A stretch of DNA of 64,000 bases from Cotesia glomerata (Eukaryota > Arthropoda > Insecta > Hymenoptera > Braconidae), in NCBI RefSeq assembly GCF_020080835.1, contig NC_058167.1:8712957-8776956 (forward strand), written 5' to 3'. The position numbers and the translations under genes were made by a program. The notes under the pieces were generated by a model. It was given only the letters and a program-made list of their open reading frames with translations, ran no database searches and had not been told where the DNA came from. Below, in pieces: positions 1 to 16,277 of this stretch. Each line of letters starts with the position of its first letter. The stretch's first letter is position 1.

Positions 1-56
1 AAAAAATTATTTGAAATCAAAACTAAAATTTTAATTAATTACCTTATAACTTCCAG

Positions 57-3000
57 AGCTAGGCATATTCCTAGCAAACCGTTCAGCAGCCCTGTACAAC
101 CTTACCCTCTTCGAAGAAGCTCTGAGCGACGCGAACGAAGCCTTCAAAATCGGTTACCCTAAAGAACTGGCCTACAAGCTTGAAGAACGGCGTGCCCGAT
201 GTCACTTGGCGCTGAAGAACAACTCAAAAGCGATTTCTTCTTTCCAAAAAACGCTGACATGCTTGGACGACACCAAGCTTTCCCTGAAGAAGAAGCAGAA
301 GCTGGAGATGGACGTCAGAATGATGCTAGCGGTGATGGAGAAGGGAAAAGAGTTGAACAAGTCAAAGGACACTAAAAAATCAACCGCTCAAAATGGTTCA
401 GAAAAATTAAAACAATCAGCGCCTAAGCGGCAGGTTCCCAAGATACCGGACTGCAATCCGCTGTATCCAAACTGCAGCTCTTCCGTAGAGATCCGCGAGT
501 CTCCAGATGTGGGAAGATATGGCGTTGCGACTCGCGACATTGAACCAGGAGAACTTTTGATGGTCGAGAAGCCAATCAATGTCGTTCTTCTCACGGAATA
601 CAGACTGACCAATTGTCACTACTGCTTTACGAAGAATATCGCTCCGTACCCTGCAGCTTGTGACACGTGCGCTGCTGTTGCTTACTGCAGCACAAAATGC
701 AGAGACGCTGACAGCACGATTCATTTTAATGAGTGCAGTGTCCTGGTGCCACTCTGGCTGTCAGAAGCTTCGGTCACCTGTCTGATGGCCATTAAAATCA
801 TCATCCAGAAGCCCTGGTCCAAGTTGAAGGCTCTGAAAGAAGAGTTTTACAAGTCGAGAGCTGGGTTTAAACCTTCTGCTGATCATCCTTACAAGGGAAG
901 CGATTATGTCTGCTGTTGGTCACTTGGTAAGTCTGTTTTTTTAATCATGAAAATTAATTTAGCAGATATTTGATAATTTTAAGAATTTTTTCAACAAATA
1001 AATTATAGCAAAAAAAAGGAGAAAAAAATTGAAGTAGAAATTTAAATAAATAAAAAATGCAATTTTTTAAGAATAATTTTTTGAAAAAAATCTATTTGTT
1101 AAAAAACATTAAAAAATGATTGTGACTGCTTACTTTTATGATGACACTAAAGTTGACAGACATTAAAAATTTTTTTAGAATTTTATGGCAATTAAATTAT
1201 TATAAAAAAAAAATTTTATTCAAAAATTCCACATGTTAAAATTGATAAATATTACAAATGAAAATTTTTAGAAGCATTTTTTTATTTAGGTAAAGTACCC
1301 AGTACTTGAACACTTATAAAAATGGGACCAGTACTTGAACAAACTTTTCGAATTGTTATAACACAAAATCCGTAAATTTATTGTGAGTAATATGCACGTA
1401 TTATAATTATTATATACAGTAGCGCTCAAAAGTATTTTGACAAATGTATTTAATGGTTTAATTAAAAATAAATATGAAACACAATAATCATTTATTTATT
1501 TTTTTAACACCTTTTGAATAAACTACAGAATAGTGTCAAAGAGGTTCTTATTCGTAATAAAAGAAAGTTTAATTTTTAAAATAATAGGAAAATGGTGGCT
1601 CAAAAGTATTTTGACATTTTTGAAAAAAACTAATTTAACACATAATTATAATTTACAGCAATAAATATATTAGTATTTAGTAGCATATCCCTTGGCCTTT
1701 ATGACAGCCTTGCATCGCTCCGGCATTGAGTCGATTAATTTTGTAATCGACTTATTGGAATTTGATCCCACTCATTTTTAGAGTTTCAAACAAAGCGTTT
1801 TTGTTTGAATAATTTTGGTTTTACACTACGTTTCAATTCTTCCCAGAGATTTTTATCGGATTCAAGTCGGGACTTTGACTTGGCCACTCAAGAACTTTAA
1901 CTTTTTCACGATTTAATAAGTCACTAATATGCTTTGATCTGTGTTTGGGATCATTGTCTTGTTGAAAATACCACTTAGCTGGCATGTGATGTTTAGCATA
2001 TGGTAACATCTGAGACTTTAATATATTTGCATACATGAACCGATCCATTTTTCCTTCTATTCGAACTAATGGTCCAACTCCAGACCGTGAAAAACATCCC
2101 CAAACCATCACACTACCACCTCTATGTTTAACTGTGGGTATTTGATACCGATAATCGTATTTTTGTTTACTGGACGCCGAATGTACTTGATACCATCAGA
2201 TGACATTAAATTAAATTTACTTTCGTCACTCCATAAAACTTTAGACCACTCTAAACTTGACCACGATATATGCCGTTTCGCGAACTCAAGACGATACTTC
2301 CTGTTTTTTCGATATTAAAGGTTTTTAGCCGGTCTTCGGCCATGTAACCCTAGGACCTTTAGGCGTCGTTTAACAGTAGAAACATGAATATCTACGTTAT
2401 ATTTTTCTTTTAATTCATTTTTTATCATTACAGCGGACATCCGTATATCATTTGCTGATAACTTTTTTATAATATGATCGATGTAAGAAGTTTTTCTTGG
2501 GCGGCCTGTTCGAGGCTTACTTTCGACAGTTTTTCGTTTGTTATAGACTTTATTCCATAAGCTAACTAACTGTCGAGACACTTTAAACAAACGAGCAACT
2601 TCTGTTTGTTTCATTCCTTGTTTTAATGCATTAATAACGGCTTTTTTAAAATCACTAGAATATTCCTTGCACTTAGGCATATTGAAGTAACCACAACAAG
2701 TAAATATATGTAATAATAAAAACTAAGGAACAAGTAATCTGCGAGAGTTTTTCAAGTCAAATGCGTGTCAAAATACTTTTGAGCTCACGGTAAGTCAAGT
2801 ACGTTCGGTAGCGCGGTGTGTAAACAAACAAGTTGTAATTTGATATGCTTAAATAGTCGCAGTTACACTACTCTACATTATACTCAATACATTTTCCGAT
2901 AGGCTTTTATTTTAAAAAAATATTAAAAAATTGTATGTTGTCAAAATACTTTTGAGCGCTACTGTATATATTGAATGATACAGTAATTGATTTCTGTAAG

Positions 3001-6000
3001 TTTTTTCAATTATAAATCAAAACAATTATATTTTTATTAACTTAAAAGTTGACATGTCGAGAATAGCCGATAGATGCTATTTTTTTCATAAAAAAGGTAC
3101 TAATTCGTAAACCGAACAATCAGTAAGAAAAACGATATATCATCATTTTAAGTAAAAAAAATTGTACCACCCAATGAAATAGTTTTTTCTAAATAACACA
3201 TATTTTTTGTAAACATATAAACTATAATTTTTATATTAAATTTTAGTGTTCAACTATATCTCCAAATTTTGAAAGCGGTACCCAGAATTTGAACAGGCTG
3301 GGGCCGTATAATTTTAACAGCACTATAATCTCTAATAGGTTTATAGACTAGTGATCAGCATTGTGATTTGTATTAATTACTGCAATTTAAATAAGTTTTA
3401 TGACTAAAAATTAGTATATTTAAAAATTATTGAACGTTTTGAATTGAGTTTTTTCTTATTTATAATTGAAAATTTGCTTTGTCATTCATAAAAAAAGTAA
3501 TTAAAAAATTAAATACCAATATTTCTCATTTTTAAATGAACATATTAAATATTCACAGTATTATTTTTAATATTATTCAATAATATGTTATATTTCTTTT
3601 GATATTTCAATAAAACGTTGAAAATTTTTAGTGTGCCTATTACTATATATTTTATTAGTTCAACTACTGCTCCCAGAGTGTTCAACTACTGCGGCTTGCC
3701 AAAATTGATTGTTCAACTACTACTCCTTTCATAGTCTATTTTAAAAACGTTGTCAAAATATAAATAATCAATTATCTTTGTTATTTTGCACTTCAATCAA
3801 TTCAAAATTGTTTATATTTTCATGAAAATCACTAATTTAAACTAATACTTACATCTTTATGTATTAAAAGTAGGGTCAAATAAATTTTACTTTGAAACCT
3901 GTTCAACTACTGGCTAACTTTATCTTATAATTGATTTGTTATAAAAATTTTTAAAATTGACTCGAACAAATAAATTATGGCAAAAAAAGAAGAAAAAAAA
4001 ATTGAAGTAGAAATTTAAATAAATAAAAAATGCAATTTTTTAAGAATAATTTTTTGAAAAAAATCTATTTGTTAAAAAACATTAAAAAATGATTGTGACA
4101 GACAATAAAAATTTTTTTAGAATTTTATGGTAATTAAATTATTATAAAAAAAGAATTTAATTAAAAAATTCCACATGTGAAAATTAATAAAAATTACAAG
4201 TGAAAATTTTTAGAAGCATTTTTTTATTATAAAAATTTTTAAAATTGACAGCTGACAGCTAACTTCAGTATCATCTTCAATGTCATTTTTATATTAAAAA
4301 TTGATATTTAATTTTTCAGTGACTCACGAAAGCGAAAGAACTATCGACGACTTGTTCCACCGCGCTTACATGGCAGCTTGGTTGCTCCGAGTCCTGAAGA
4401 CCAGTCCCTATTTTCCGGAAAGTGTTAAGACAGCACCTCAAGAACCGCTTTCTGAAGACGAGCTCTACGTTGCTGATTTACTCTGTCATCATTTGCAGCT
4501 TTTGCAGTATAATACTCATGAAATTTCGGAGATTATTAAACCGAGAGGGGAGACAAATCTCGCGAAATGCAAAAGCAATTTTATTGGAGGCGGATTGTTT
4601 CCTACGCCTGCTTTGTTGAATCATTCTTGTAATCCAGGAATTATTCGGTGATTATTTTTGTTTTTTATCAAGTAATTGTACGTTTTTATATTTATATTAA
4701 GTTATGCTGAATTTTTAGCTGAAATTTGATGATTTTTAGGAATTTTCAAATAATTAATTATTTAAAAATTCATTTTTTTAGTACGAATAACCTCAAAAAT
4801 AATTATAATCATCTTTCAGTTATTTCGTCGGCACAACAATGATTGTCCGCGCCATCCGCACAATAAAAAAAGGCGCTGAAGTCTGCGACAATTACGGACC
4901 TAACTTCGCGACAGTGGCAGAGTCAGACCGTAAACGTAAATTGCGGCTGGATTATTGGTTTGATTGCAATTGCGAAGCGTGCAGTCAACATTGGCCGCTT
5001 CTCAGTGACATAAATCCCAAAATCTTGAGGTATGAAAAAAACAATAATATAATTTTAATAAAAAAAAATAAATTAATAATCCACGATACTGAAGTTAGCT
5101 GATAACTAATTTTTATAATGAAAATTAAGTTAGCTGACATTTAAAAATTTTTAGAATTTTTTTTATTTAAACCCTGAATAAAAAAAAGTATTGAAATAAA
5201 GAAAAAAGTATTGAAACGTCAATTAACTCATGAAAATTAAGTTAGCCGACATTTAAAAACTTCTTAATTTTTTTTTTATTGAAAAAATGATTACAAAAAA
5301 AAAGAAAAAAAAAATTTCATTTGTAAAAAACTTTAAAAACTGTAAGTGCAATTTTTAAAAAATATTTTTTTGTTCTAATTTAATTATTAAAAAAAAATCA
5401 ACAAATTAAAAACGTTAGCTAACTTTAGTATTATATTTATGACACTTCACAATTTTTTTATTTTGTTTAACAAAAAAATTTGTTTTAAGAAATTATTTAA
5501 AAAAAATTGTACTTTTTATTATTTTAAATTTCTACATGTCAATTTTTTTTTCTAAATTTTTTGCCATAATTTAATTGTTATAAAATCTTAAAATTCTTAA
5601 ATATATGCTAAATTAATTTTCATTTATATTTTTATAACAAATCAATTACAATAAAAAAAATTAGAAAAACGGTAGACCCTGAAGGCCATCCGTGCAACTT
5701 CCCGCTGATTCCATACCTAGGTGCATAAAACTGCACTAATGACGTTTTTGAGCTCTTTGAGCTCAAAAATACAATTTATGTGTTATTTTGAGCTTTTCGA
5801 GCTCAAAAGTCTGATAGAAGTATCATAGAACAATATTTTTAAAATTTTCAAACCGCACTAACTTTTGAATGAATCAACCGATTTTCACGTGGTTGGCAGT
5901 ATTTGACGCAATTTTTTTAGTTTCATGAAGAATCAAGTTTGAATTGATAAAACTAGGAAATTTTGAGTAATTCCAAAAAAACCACTTTTTTTAGTTTTCT

Positions 6001-7500
6001 TTCATTCATGATATTTCTTAAACGAATTGACCAATTTTGACCGGCTTGACGGCGATCGACGTAATTTTTTCATGCTAATATCTGATTAGTTTTGGAAATC
6101 GATCAGTGCAGCCGTTTAAAAGTTATTCCAAAAAATGTCGGAGTTATGTTAAAAAAACACTTGTTTCCAAATATTTTATCGAGGATATCTCTCGAACCAA
6201 TCAACCGATTTCCACGTTTTTGGCGGCGATCGACGCGGTTTTTTAAGCTCTGAAATTATTCTACATCATCAAAAACGATCCGAGAAGAAATGACGAAGTT
6301 ATGTCAAAAAAACACTTTTTTCGGTTTTCTTTCGTTCACGATATCTCTCGAACGAATCAACCGATTTTGATCGGATTAGCGACGATCGGCGTGGTTTTTC
6401 AAGCTTAAGGGCGGATTAGTTTTTTAAGTTGATCGATAGAGCCGTTTAAAAGATATTCCAAAAAAACCACTTTCAAAAATGATTTTTATCTTATTTTTTT
6501 TGAGATTTTTCAAAATTTCTCAAAATCTATCGGTCCGAATCGGTTCAAATTCTCAGGAAATTTAAGTTTGAGGGAAATCTTTAGAACGCCGTTTAATACG
6601 TTCCGATCGGTTCAGTCGTTCAAAAGTTATAAGCGAGTCACATAGTCACACACACACACACACACACATACATACAGACATAGTGACAACCTCGCGGGGA
6701 TAGTCAGGGAAGCTTCCTGTGACCTTCAAACGTCGAGATCTGATGAAAACTCGATTTTTGCAAAACGGGGTGAAAACAATAACTTCCCGATTTTTGAAAA
6801 TCTTCGATTTTCTTAGCGGGAAGTTAAAAATGTTTTAAAAAATTTCCACTAATAATTTTTTTTTTAATTATGAAAATTACTGTAGCATATATTTAATAAT
6901 TTTTTTACAAATAAGTTATGGCAAAAAAAATTGATATGTAAAAATTTTTAAATATAGAAAATGCAATTTTTGGAATAAATTTTTTTGTTAAACAAAATTA
7001 AAAAATTTTCAAGTAACTGCTAACTTTAATGTCATGTTTTAATTTTAAAATGTGGAATTTTTTTATTAAATTTTTTTCATAATTGAATTGTAAAATTTAA
7101 AAAAATTTTCTAATGTCTGTCAACTTCAATATTATAAGTCATGATAATCAAACTTTTGAATAAATTTAAATTCTTCAGGTTCAAATGCGAAACTGGAGAA
7201 ACTTGTGGCAACGTTCTGCACGTGAACGTCGATTCGAACGAATTCATGTGCCTCTGCAGCAAGTGCGGTAAGAGCACCAACATTATGAAAAGCCTGAAAG
7301 CTCTCCAGGACACTGACGCGCTGTTCAAAGTTGCTTCGAGATATTTAGAAGACGGTGAAAATTCCGAAGCGCTGGACACATATTTGAAAATACTTAAAAT
7401 TTTTGACGAGACTCTCGCGCATCCCATCAAAGATTATTATCTCTGTCAGCAAGGTGTCAGACTCATTATGCTTTCTCTTGGAAACACAGCTGTAATATAA
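57..7500 (+). CDS. Smyd4: SMYD4-like SET and MYND domain protein, 3' part
   Basis: Probable protein lysine methyltransferase of the SMYD4 type. Coding exons read 57-926, 4320-4647, 4820-5029 and 7179-7500, joining in phase at GT-AG introns. The gene enters from the left edge, so the start codon is missing. The first exon begins with a TPR-like helical repeat (LGIFLANRSAALYNL), then the start of the SET domain and an inserted MYND zinc finger with the CxxC and CxxxC cysteines (near 618-745). The second exon carries the SET motif NHSCNPGI; the third gives the NYGP motif and the post-SET cysteines CNCEAC; the last gives the final post-SET cysteines and a C-terminal TPR-like helical region ending at TAA 7498-7500. 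AATAAA signals follow at 7533 and 7551. The catalytic SET is split over three exons. Substrate is unknown from sequence; other arthropod SMYD paralogues are the alternative, but the N-terminal TPR favours SMYD4. Confidence 0.88.
930..1290. repeat. Intronic MITE cluster, left copy of a direct repeat
   Basis: Begins about 20 bp inside Smyd4 intron 1. It holds a small AT-rich MITE of the family typified at 35868-36070 (ends resemble GAAAATTAATTTAGCAG), joined to part of a second family. Positions about 985-1288 recur almost unchanged at about 3965-4228 in the same intron, so the two copies bracket a 2.7 kb insertion. Confidence 0.6.
1417..2964 (-). mobile_element. Tc1/mariner element
   Basis: A 1,548 bp element with inverted terminal repeats of about 29 bp that start CAGTAGCGCTCAAAAGTATT, flanked on both sides by TA, the normal Tc1/mariner target duplication. 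It contains a decayed transposase on the minus strand. A shorter relative with the same ends lies at 18557-19726. It sits in Smyd4 intron 1, antisense to the gene. Confidence 0.93.
1670..2680 (-). pseudogene. Decayed Tc1-like transposase
   Basis: Reading from 2680 down, the protein starts MPKCKEYSSDFKKAV and shows the N-terminal paired-like helix-turn-helix DNA-binding domain with a GRPRK motif. A frame change near 2315 leads to the first catalytic segment (LWSDES), another to the HTDPK-type second aspartate (NDPKH) and then SPDLNPI. A further base loss near 1855 shifts the frame exactly where the last catalytic acidic residue and NLW should follow; the C-terminal part continues in another frame to a stop near 1670. 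Overall length matches the usual ~340 residues, so this was a full-length copy that has since lost function. Confidence 0.85.
4087..4317. repeat. Small MITE adjoining a Smyd4 acceptor site
   Basis: AT-rich element ending in GACAGCTAACTTCAGTATCAT, the second of three related MITE families in the window. It ends about 45 bp before the splice acceptor of Smyd4 exon 2 and is joined to the right copy of the direct repeat. Confidence 0.5.
5086..5640. repeat. Cluster of three small MITEs
   Basis: Three AT-rich elements in Smyd4 intron 3, recognised by the shared end motif AGTTAGCTGACA/AGTTAGCCGACA and its reverse complement. No open frame or other feature is visible. Confidence 0.55.
5661..6828 (+). 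mobile_element. Repeat family B, ~1.17 kb non-autonomous element
   Basis: Begins TTAGAAAAACGGTAGACCCT, with AACTTCCCGCT soon after, and ends TTAGCGGGAAGTT, giving a short inverted motif AACTTCCCGCTAA near the two ends. It has no transposase, repeated segments resembling TCTCGAACGAATCAACCG, and a (CA)n tract near 6646-6668. Other copies lie at 24944-25887 and, inverted, from 62608 to the right edge; a truncated end fragment lies at 11693-11789. Confidence 0.75.
6850..7140. repeat. Small MITEs before the last Smyd4 exon
   Basis: One complete small MITE (start GAAAATTACTGTAGCATATA, end near ACTGCTAACTTTAATGTCAT) and part of a second. AT-rich and non-coding. Confidence 0.5.
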
Positions 7501-8150
7501 AATTTTCCAACGAATGACATTTAAGTAATTAAAATAAATTTACTAATTTAAATAAAATAACTACAATTAATTCTACATTTATTATTTTTATTTAACTGTA
7601 GATTCGTAAACGTATAAAATAATCAATTAAGCAGTCATGATTGATAATCTTTACATAACTTCGCAAAGTAGCTTTTTTAATTAAACAATTGTCATTATTG
7701 ATATTATCAACTGTTGGGTGAGTTTTTAAATTGTTTTTTCACACAAATACACTTTTAAATAACTAAAAAAATTATTTCTTCACAAATAAAATAAAATTAT
7801 TATTTTTTATTATTAACTGCGTCGTTGATTGATGACAATAGACAATTTTATAAATAGTAAAATTGTCATAATTATGCAAAATTGTTCACGATAAATTTCG
7901 TCAGTTTTTACGTCGTAAAGCTGATCTAGTTATTGAAATTCTTATTTATTTTAAATGTGAAAGTTTATATACAAATAAAGGTAGTTTTATAATAATAATA
8001 ATAATTAATATTATTATTCTTAGTTAATTTGTGAGGATTTTTGTATTTTGTTCGCTTCTTCTTGACTTTAGCTGCAACATAAAAGGATAATAATAATAAT
8101 TAATAATTGAGAATAGCGATTAAGTGAGCAGATAAGAAGAAATAAATTAA
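7501..8150. other. Convergent 3' UTR region between Smyd4 and Rbp1 copy 1
   Basis: AT-rich, no open frame. It holds the Smyd4 poly(A) signals (AATAAA at 7533 and 7551) and, for the opposite strand, TTTATT motifs that could serve Rbp1 copy 1 (for example near 7944). No RNA gene is recognisable. Confidence 0.6.
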
Positions 8151-13518
<5,368 letters not shown>

Positions 13519-13783
13519 TTTGCCTGGAAAAATAATTATTTTATGAGAAAAATTCAAGGATTATTATTGTTGTGATTGGGATAATAGCTGAGAGGCTTTT
13601 TTTTATGATAGTACTTAGCGTCTATTTGAGCGGAGGTATTAATAGGCAGTTATTAACTAGAAAAACAGTAGATAACCATGAACTCAACCTTGAAACGGGG
13701 TTTTAATTGATAAAATAAAGTGACATTTAATTTTTTTTGTTTATTTGTTGGTAGCTGGGGCTTGTTGACGGAAGTGTACTTAC

Positions 13784-13960
13784 AGTTTTGTTTGTTTGGA
13801 GTTTTTCAACAATGGTCACGAGTATTTTCCTTTAAAAAAATCGTCAACAAATGAGAGTTACCGCAGCACTGTACACTAGTAAATTATAAAATGGCGACGC
13901 AATGCGGCGCGTTCTTTAATACTCCCTTCTTTTTAGATTCTGACAGCTAGTGACATCTTA
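13784..13960 (-). promoter_or_regulatory. Probable promoter and 5' UTR of Rbp1 copy 1
   Basis: On the minus strand a GTAAGT donor (13778-13783) follows an untranslated stretch reaching up to a GC-richer patch (GCGCCGCATTGCGTCGCC) near 13895-13915. The 5' end is inferred only. Confidence 0.4.
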
Positions 13961-14039
13961 GTTTTTTTTATTAGCGGAGAAAGTGTCAAATGAAAACTGA
14001 AAATTTTATATTGTCAGTTTTATTAAAATTTTGTAATAC

Positions 14040-14302
14040 TCAAATCAGCTGACATCTGAAAGTTGTTTTTATTTTTATTTTTATTGTAATGACAATAAAG
14101 TTAGCCGACATTTAAAAATTTTACAAATTTTTTTTCATTGAAAAAATGATTACAAAAAAATTTTTTTTAGTTCTAATTTAATAAATTAAACAAAATTAAA
14201 AAATAAAAAATATCGGTTAACTTTATTATTATTTTATTGCAAGTATATTATAGAAAATATATTTTTTTTAATTTGCACCAGTAAATTAGACATAGTCATT
14301 TT

Positions 14303-14340
<38 letters not shown>

Positions 14341-15125
14341 TTAGCTTTTAATTTTATTTTTTAGTAAAAATGTTAATGTTTTTAATGATTCTGAAGTTGA
14401 GTGACATTTAATAATTTTATGACATTAAAGTTAGCAGTCACTTAACCATTTTTTGATTTTTTTTTAACAAATAAATTTTTTCCAAAAAATTATTTTCAAA
14501 AAATTGCATTTTTTATTTTTTTAATTTTTTGATGTCAATTTTTTTTCTACTTTTTTTTGCCATAATTTAGTTGTTTAAAAAAATTCTTAAAATTATCAAA
14601 TATCAGCTAAATTTATTTTCATATAATTTTTAAAAATTTTTGAGACAATAACAAAATTAAAATAAAAATTTTACATTTATAAATTGTAAAAAAATGACAT
14701 TAAATTTAGCTGTCACTTTAAAATTTTTTAATTTTTCTAACAAAAAAAATGGGTTTAAAAATTTAAAAAAAAAATTGCATTTTTAATTTTTAAATTTTCT
14801 ACATGTCAATTTTTTTTTGTCACATTTTATTTGCTACAAAAATTATTAAAATTATCAAATATCTTCTAAATTAATTTTTATAAAAAAAAGTGGAATTTTT
14901 TAAAAATAATTTTTTTATATAATTAACTGACAGTGAAAATAAAAAGTGTCAGACTGAAATTTTATAAAATATAAATGACACTGAAGTTAACTGACATTAT
15001 AAATTTTTCAACAATTTTATAACAATGAAATTATCATTAAAAAAATTCCACATGTGAAAATTTCTTTTCCTCTAATAATTGATTTGTTGCAAAAATCGAC
15101 AATTGTCAGCTGACTTCAGTATAAT
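14040..15125. repeat. Dense MITE cluster between the two Rbp1 genes
   Basis: At least five adjoining or nested small AT-rich elements of the three related families, marked by AAGTTAGCCGACA, TTAGCAGTCACTTAAC and GTTAACTGACA ends. A (AAT)n tract lies near 14308-14340. No coding potential. Confidence 0.6.
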
Positions 15126-15857
15126 AAAATATAAATAATTATAATTTATTTACAGTAAAAGTCAAATTATTTTTGCTATGATTAATTATAAACAAAATAT
15201 ACTATGAACTATTTTTATTTGTCAAACAGTTATAATTATAATTAATGGTTACATTTTTAATAGGCTTATTAAAAAAATGTATCAAGTGATGAATAATTGT
15301 AATTAATAAATACATATAAGCAATTTTTTATTGGAATATCCTTAACTGATAGAATACAAAATAATACAAGTTAATACCACAATATAAGACTGATCAACTG
15401 TTATGAAAGAAGAAAAATAATTTCTCTGTCCGCGTAAAAGTAAAGCCAAATTATGTATAATTATTTAGTCAGACCCTACGGCAATAAAAAAATAAGCTCA
15501 CAAATACGTAAAAAAAAAAAAATGTACAAATCTAATCGAAGCTACTGATTTTAAACATATGGAAAAATCGCTGTACCTTGTATAATAAAATCGTAATTAT
15601 TAACACACAGTTTTAATATCGTAATTATTGTTTTTGTTATTTATAATTAATGTGATACGTAGTGAGCTTAAATACACAAACGTGAGCGTATTATATATAA
15701 TAATTAATTAATCAATTAATTTAATTGATAATTGCAATTTTAATCCGTCCTTTATTATTGATCGATGATAGCACTTAACTGTAATTGAATAATCAATAAT
15801 AATAAAAATGACCTTGAATATTAAATCATTGATTATCATCGATATTTATTATATTTA
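15126..15857. other. Intergenic and probable 3' UTR of Rbp1 copy 2
   Basis: AT-rich sequence below the stop codon of copy 2, without repeats I recognise and without an open frame. Confidence 0.5.
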
Positions 15858-16246
15858 TTAGTACCGTCTGTCGCGAGACTCCGAGCGGGAACGACGGTCT
15901 CGGCTACGACTGCGTGTCAAAGATCTTCTGCGAGGACTGCGGGACCGTGACCTAAAATTTCACAAGTAGAATATTAGTATAATGTTTATTAATTAATTAA
16001 TTAAAGTATATTATTTTTAATTGCAAACAATATTTGATCATGTTTATTCGAATTTAATTTAATAAAGAAAAAAAAATAAATAAAAAAATTAATTTATCGA
16101 GACTGCAAGTACCAAACAATATCAAATATTATTTAAATACACAAAGTATAAAATTACATCAGAAACTAACAGCTAAAGCTCTTATTAATTAACAAATTAC
16201 TAATAAAATTAATAAGTTAATTGTAAGATGCTGTCCAATAATTTAT

Positions 16247-16277
<31 letters not shown>

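Larger units (their letters stand above)
1291..3925. mobile_element. Candidate 2.6 kb AT-rich insertion with CCAGTACTTGAAC ends
   Basis: Between the direct repeats lies a segment beginning with ACCCAGTACTTGAAC and a second ACCAGTACTTGAAC, and ending with several GTTCAACTACTG motifs (near 3659, 3679, 3711 and 3900), the imperfect reverse complement. It carries no open frame of its own and is host to the Tc1 element at 1417-2964. Its boundaries are approximate. Confidence 0.35.
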
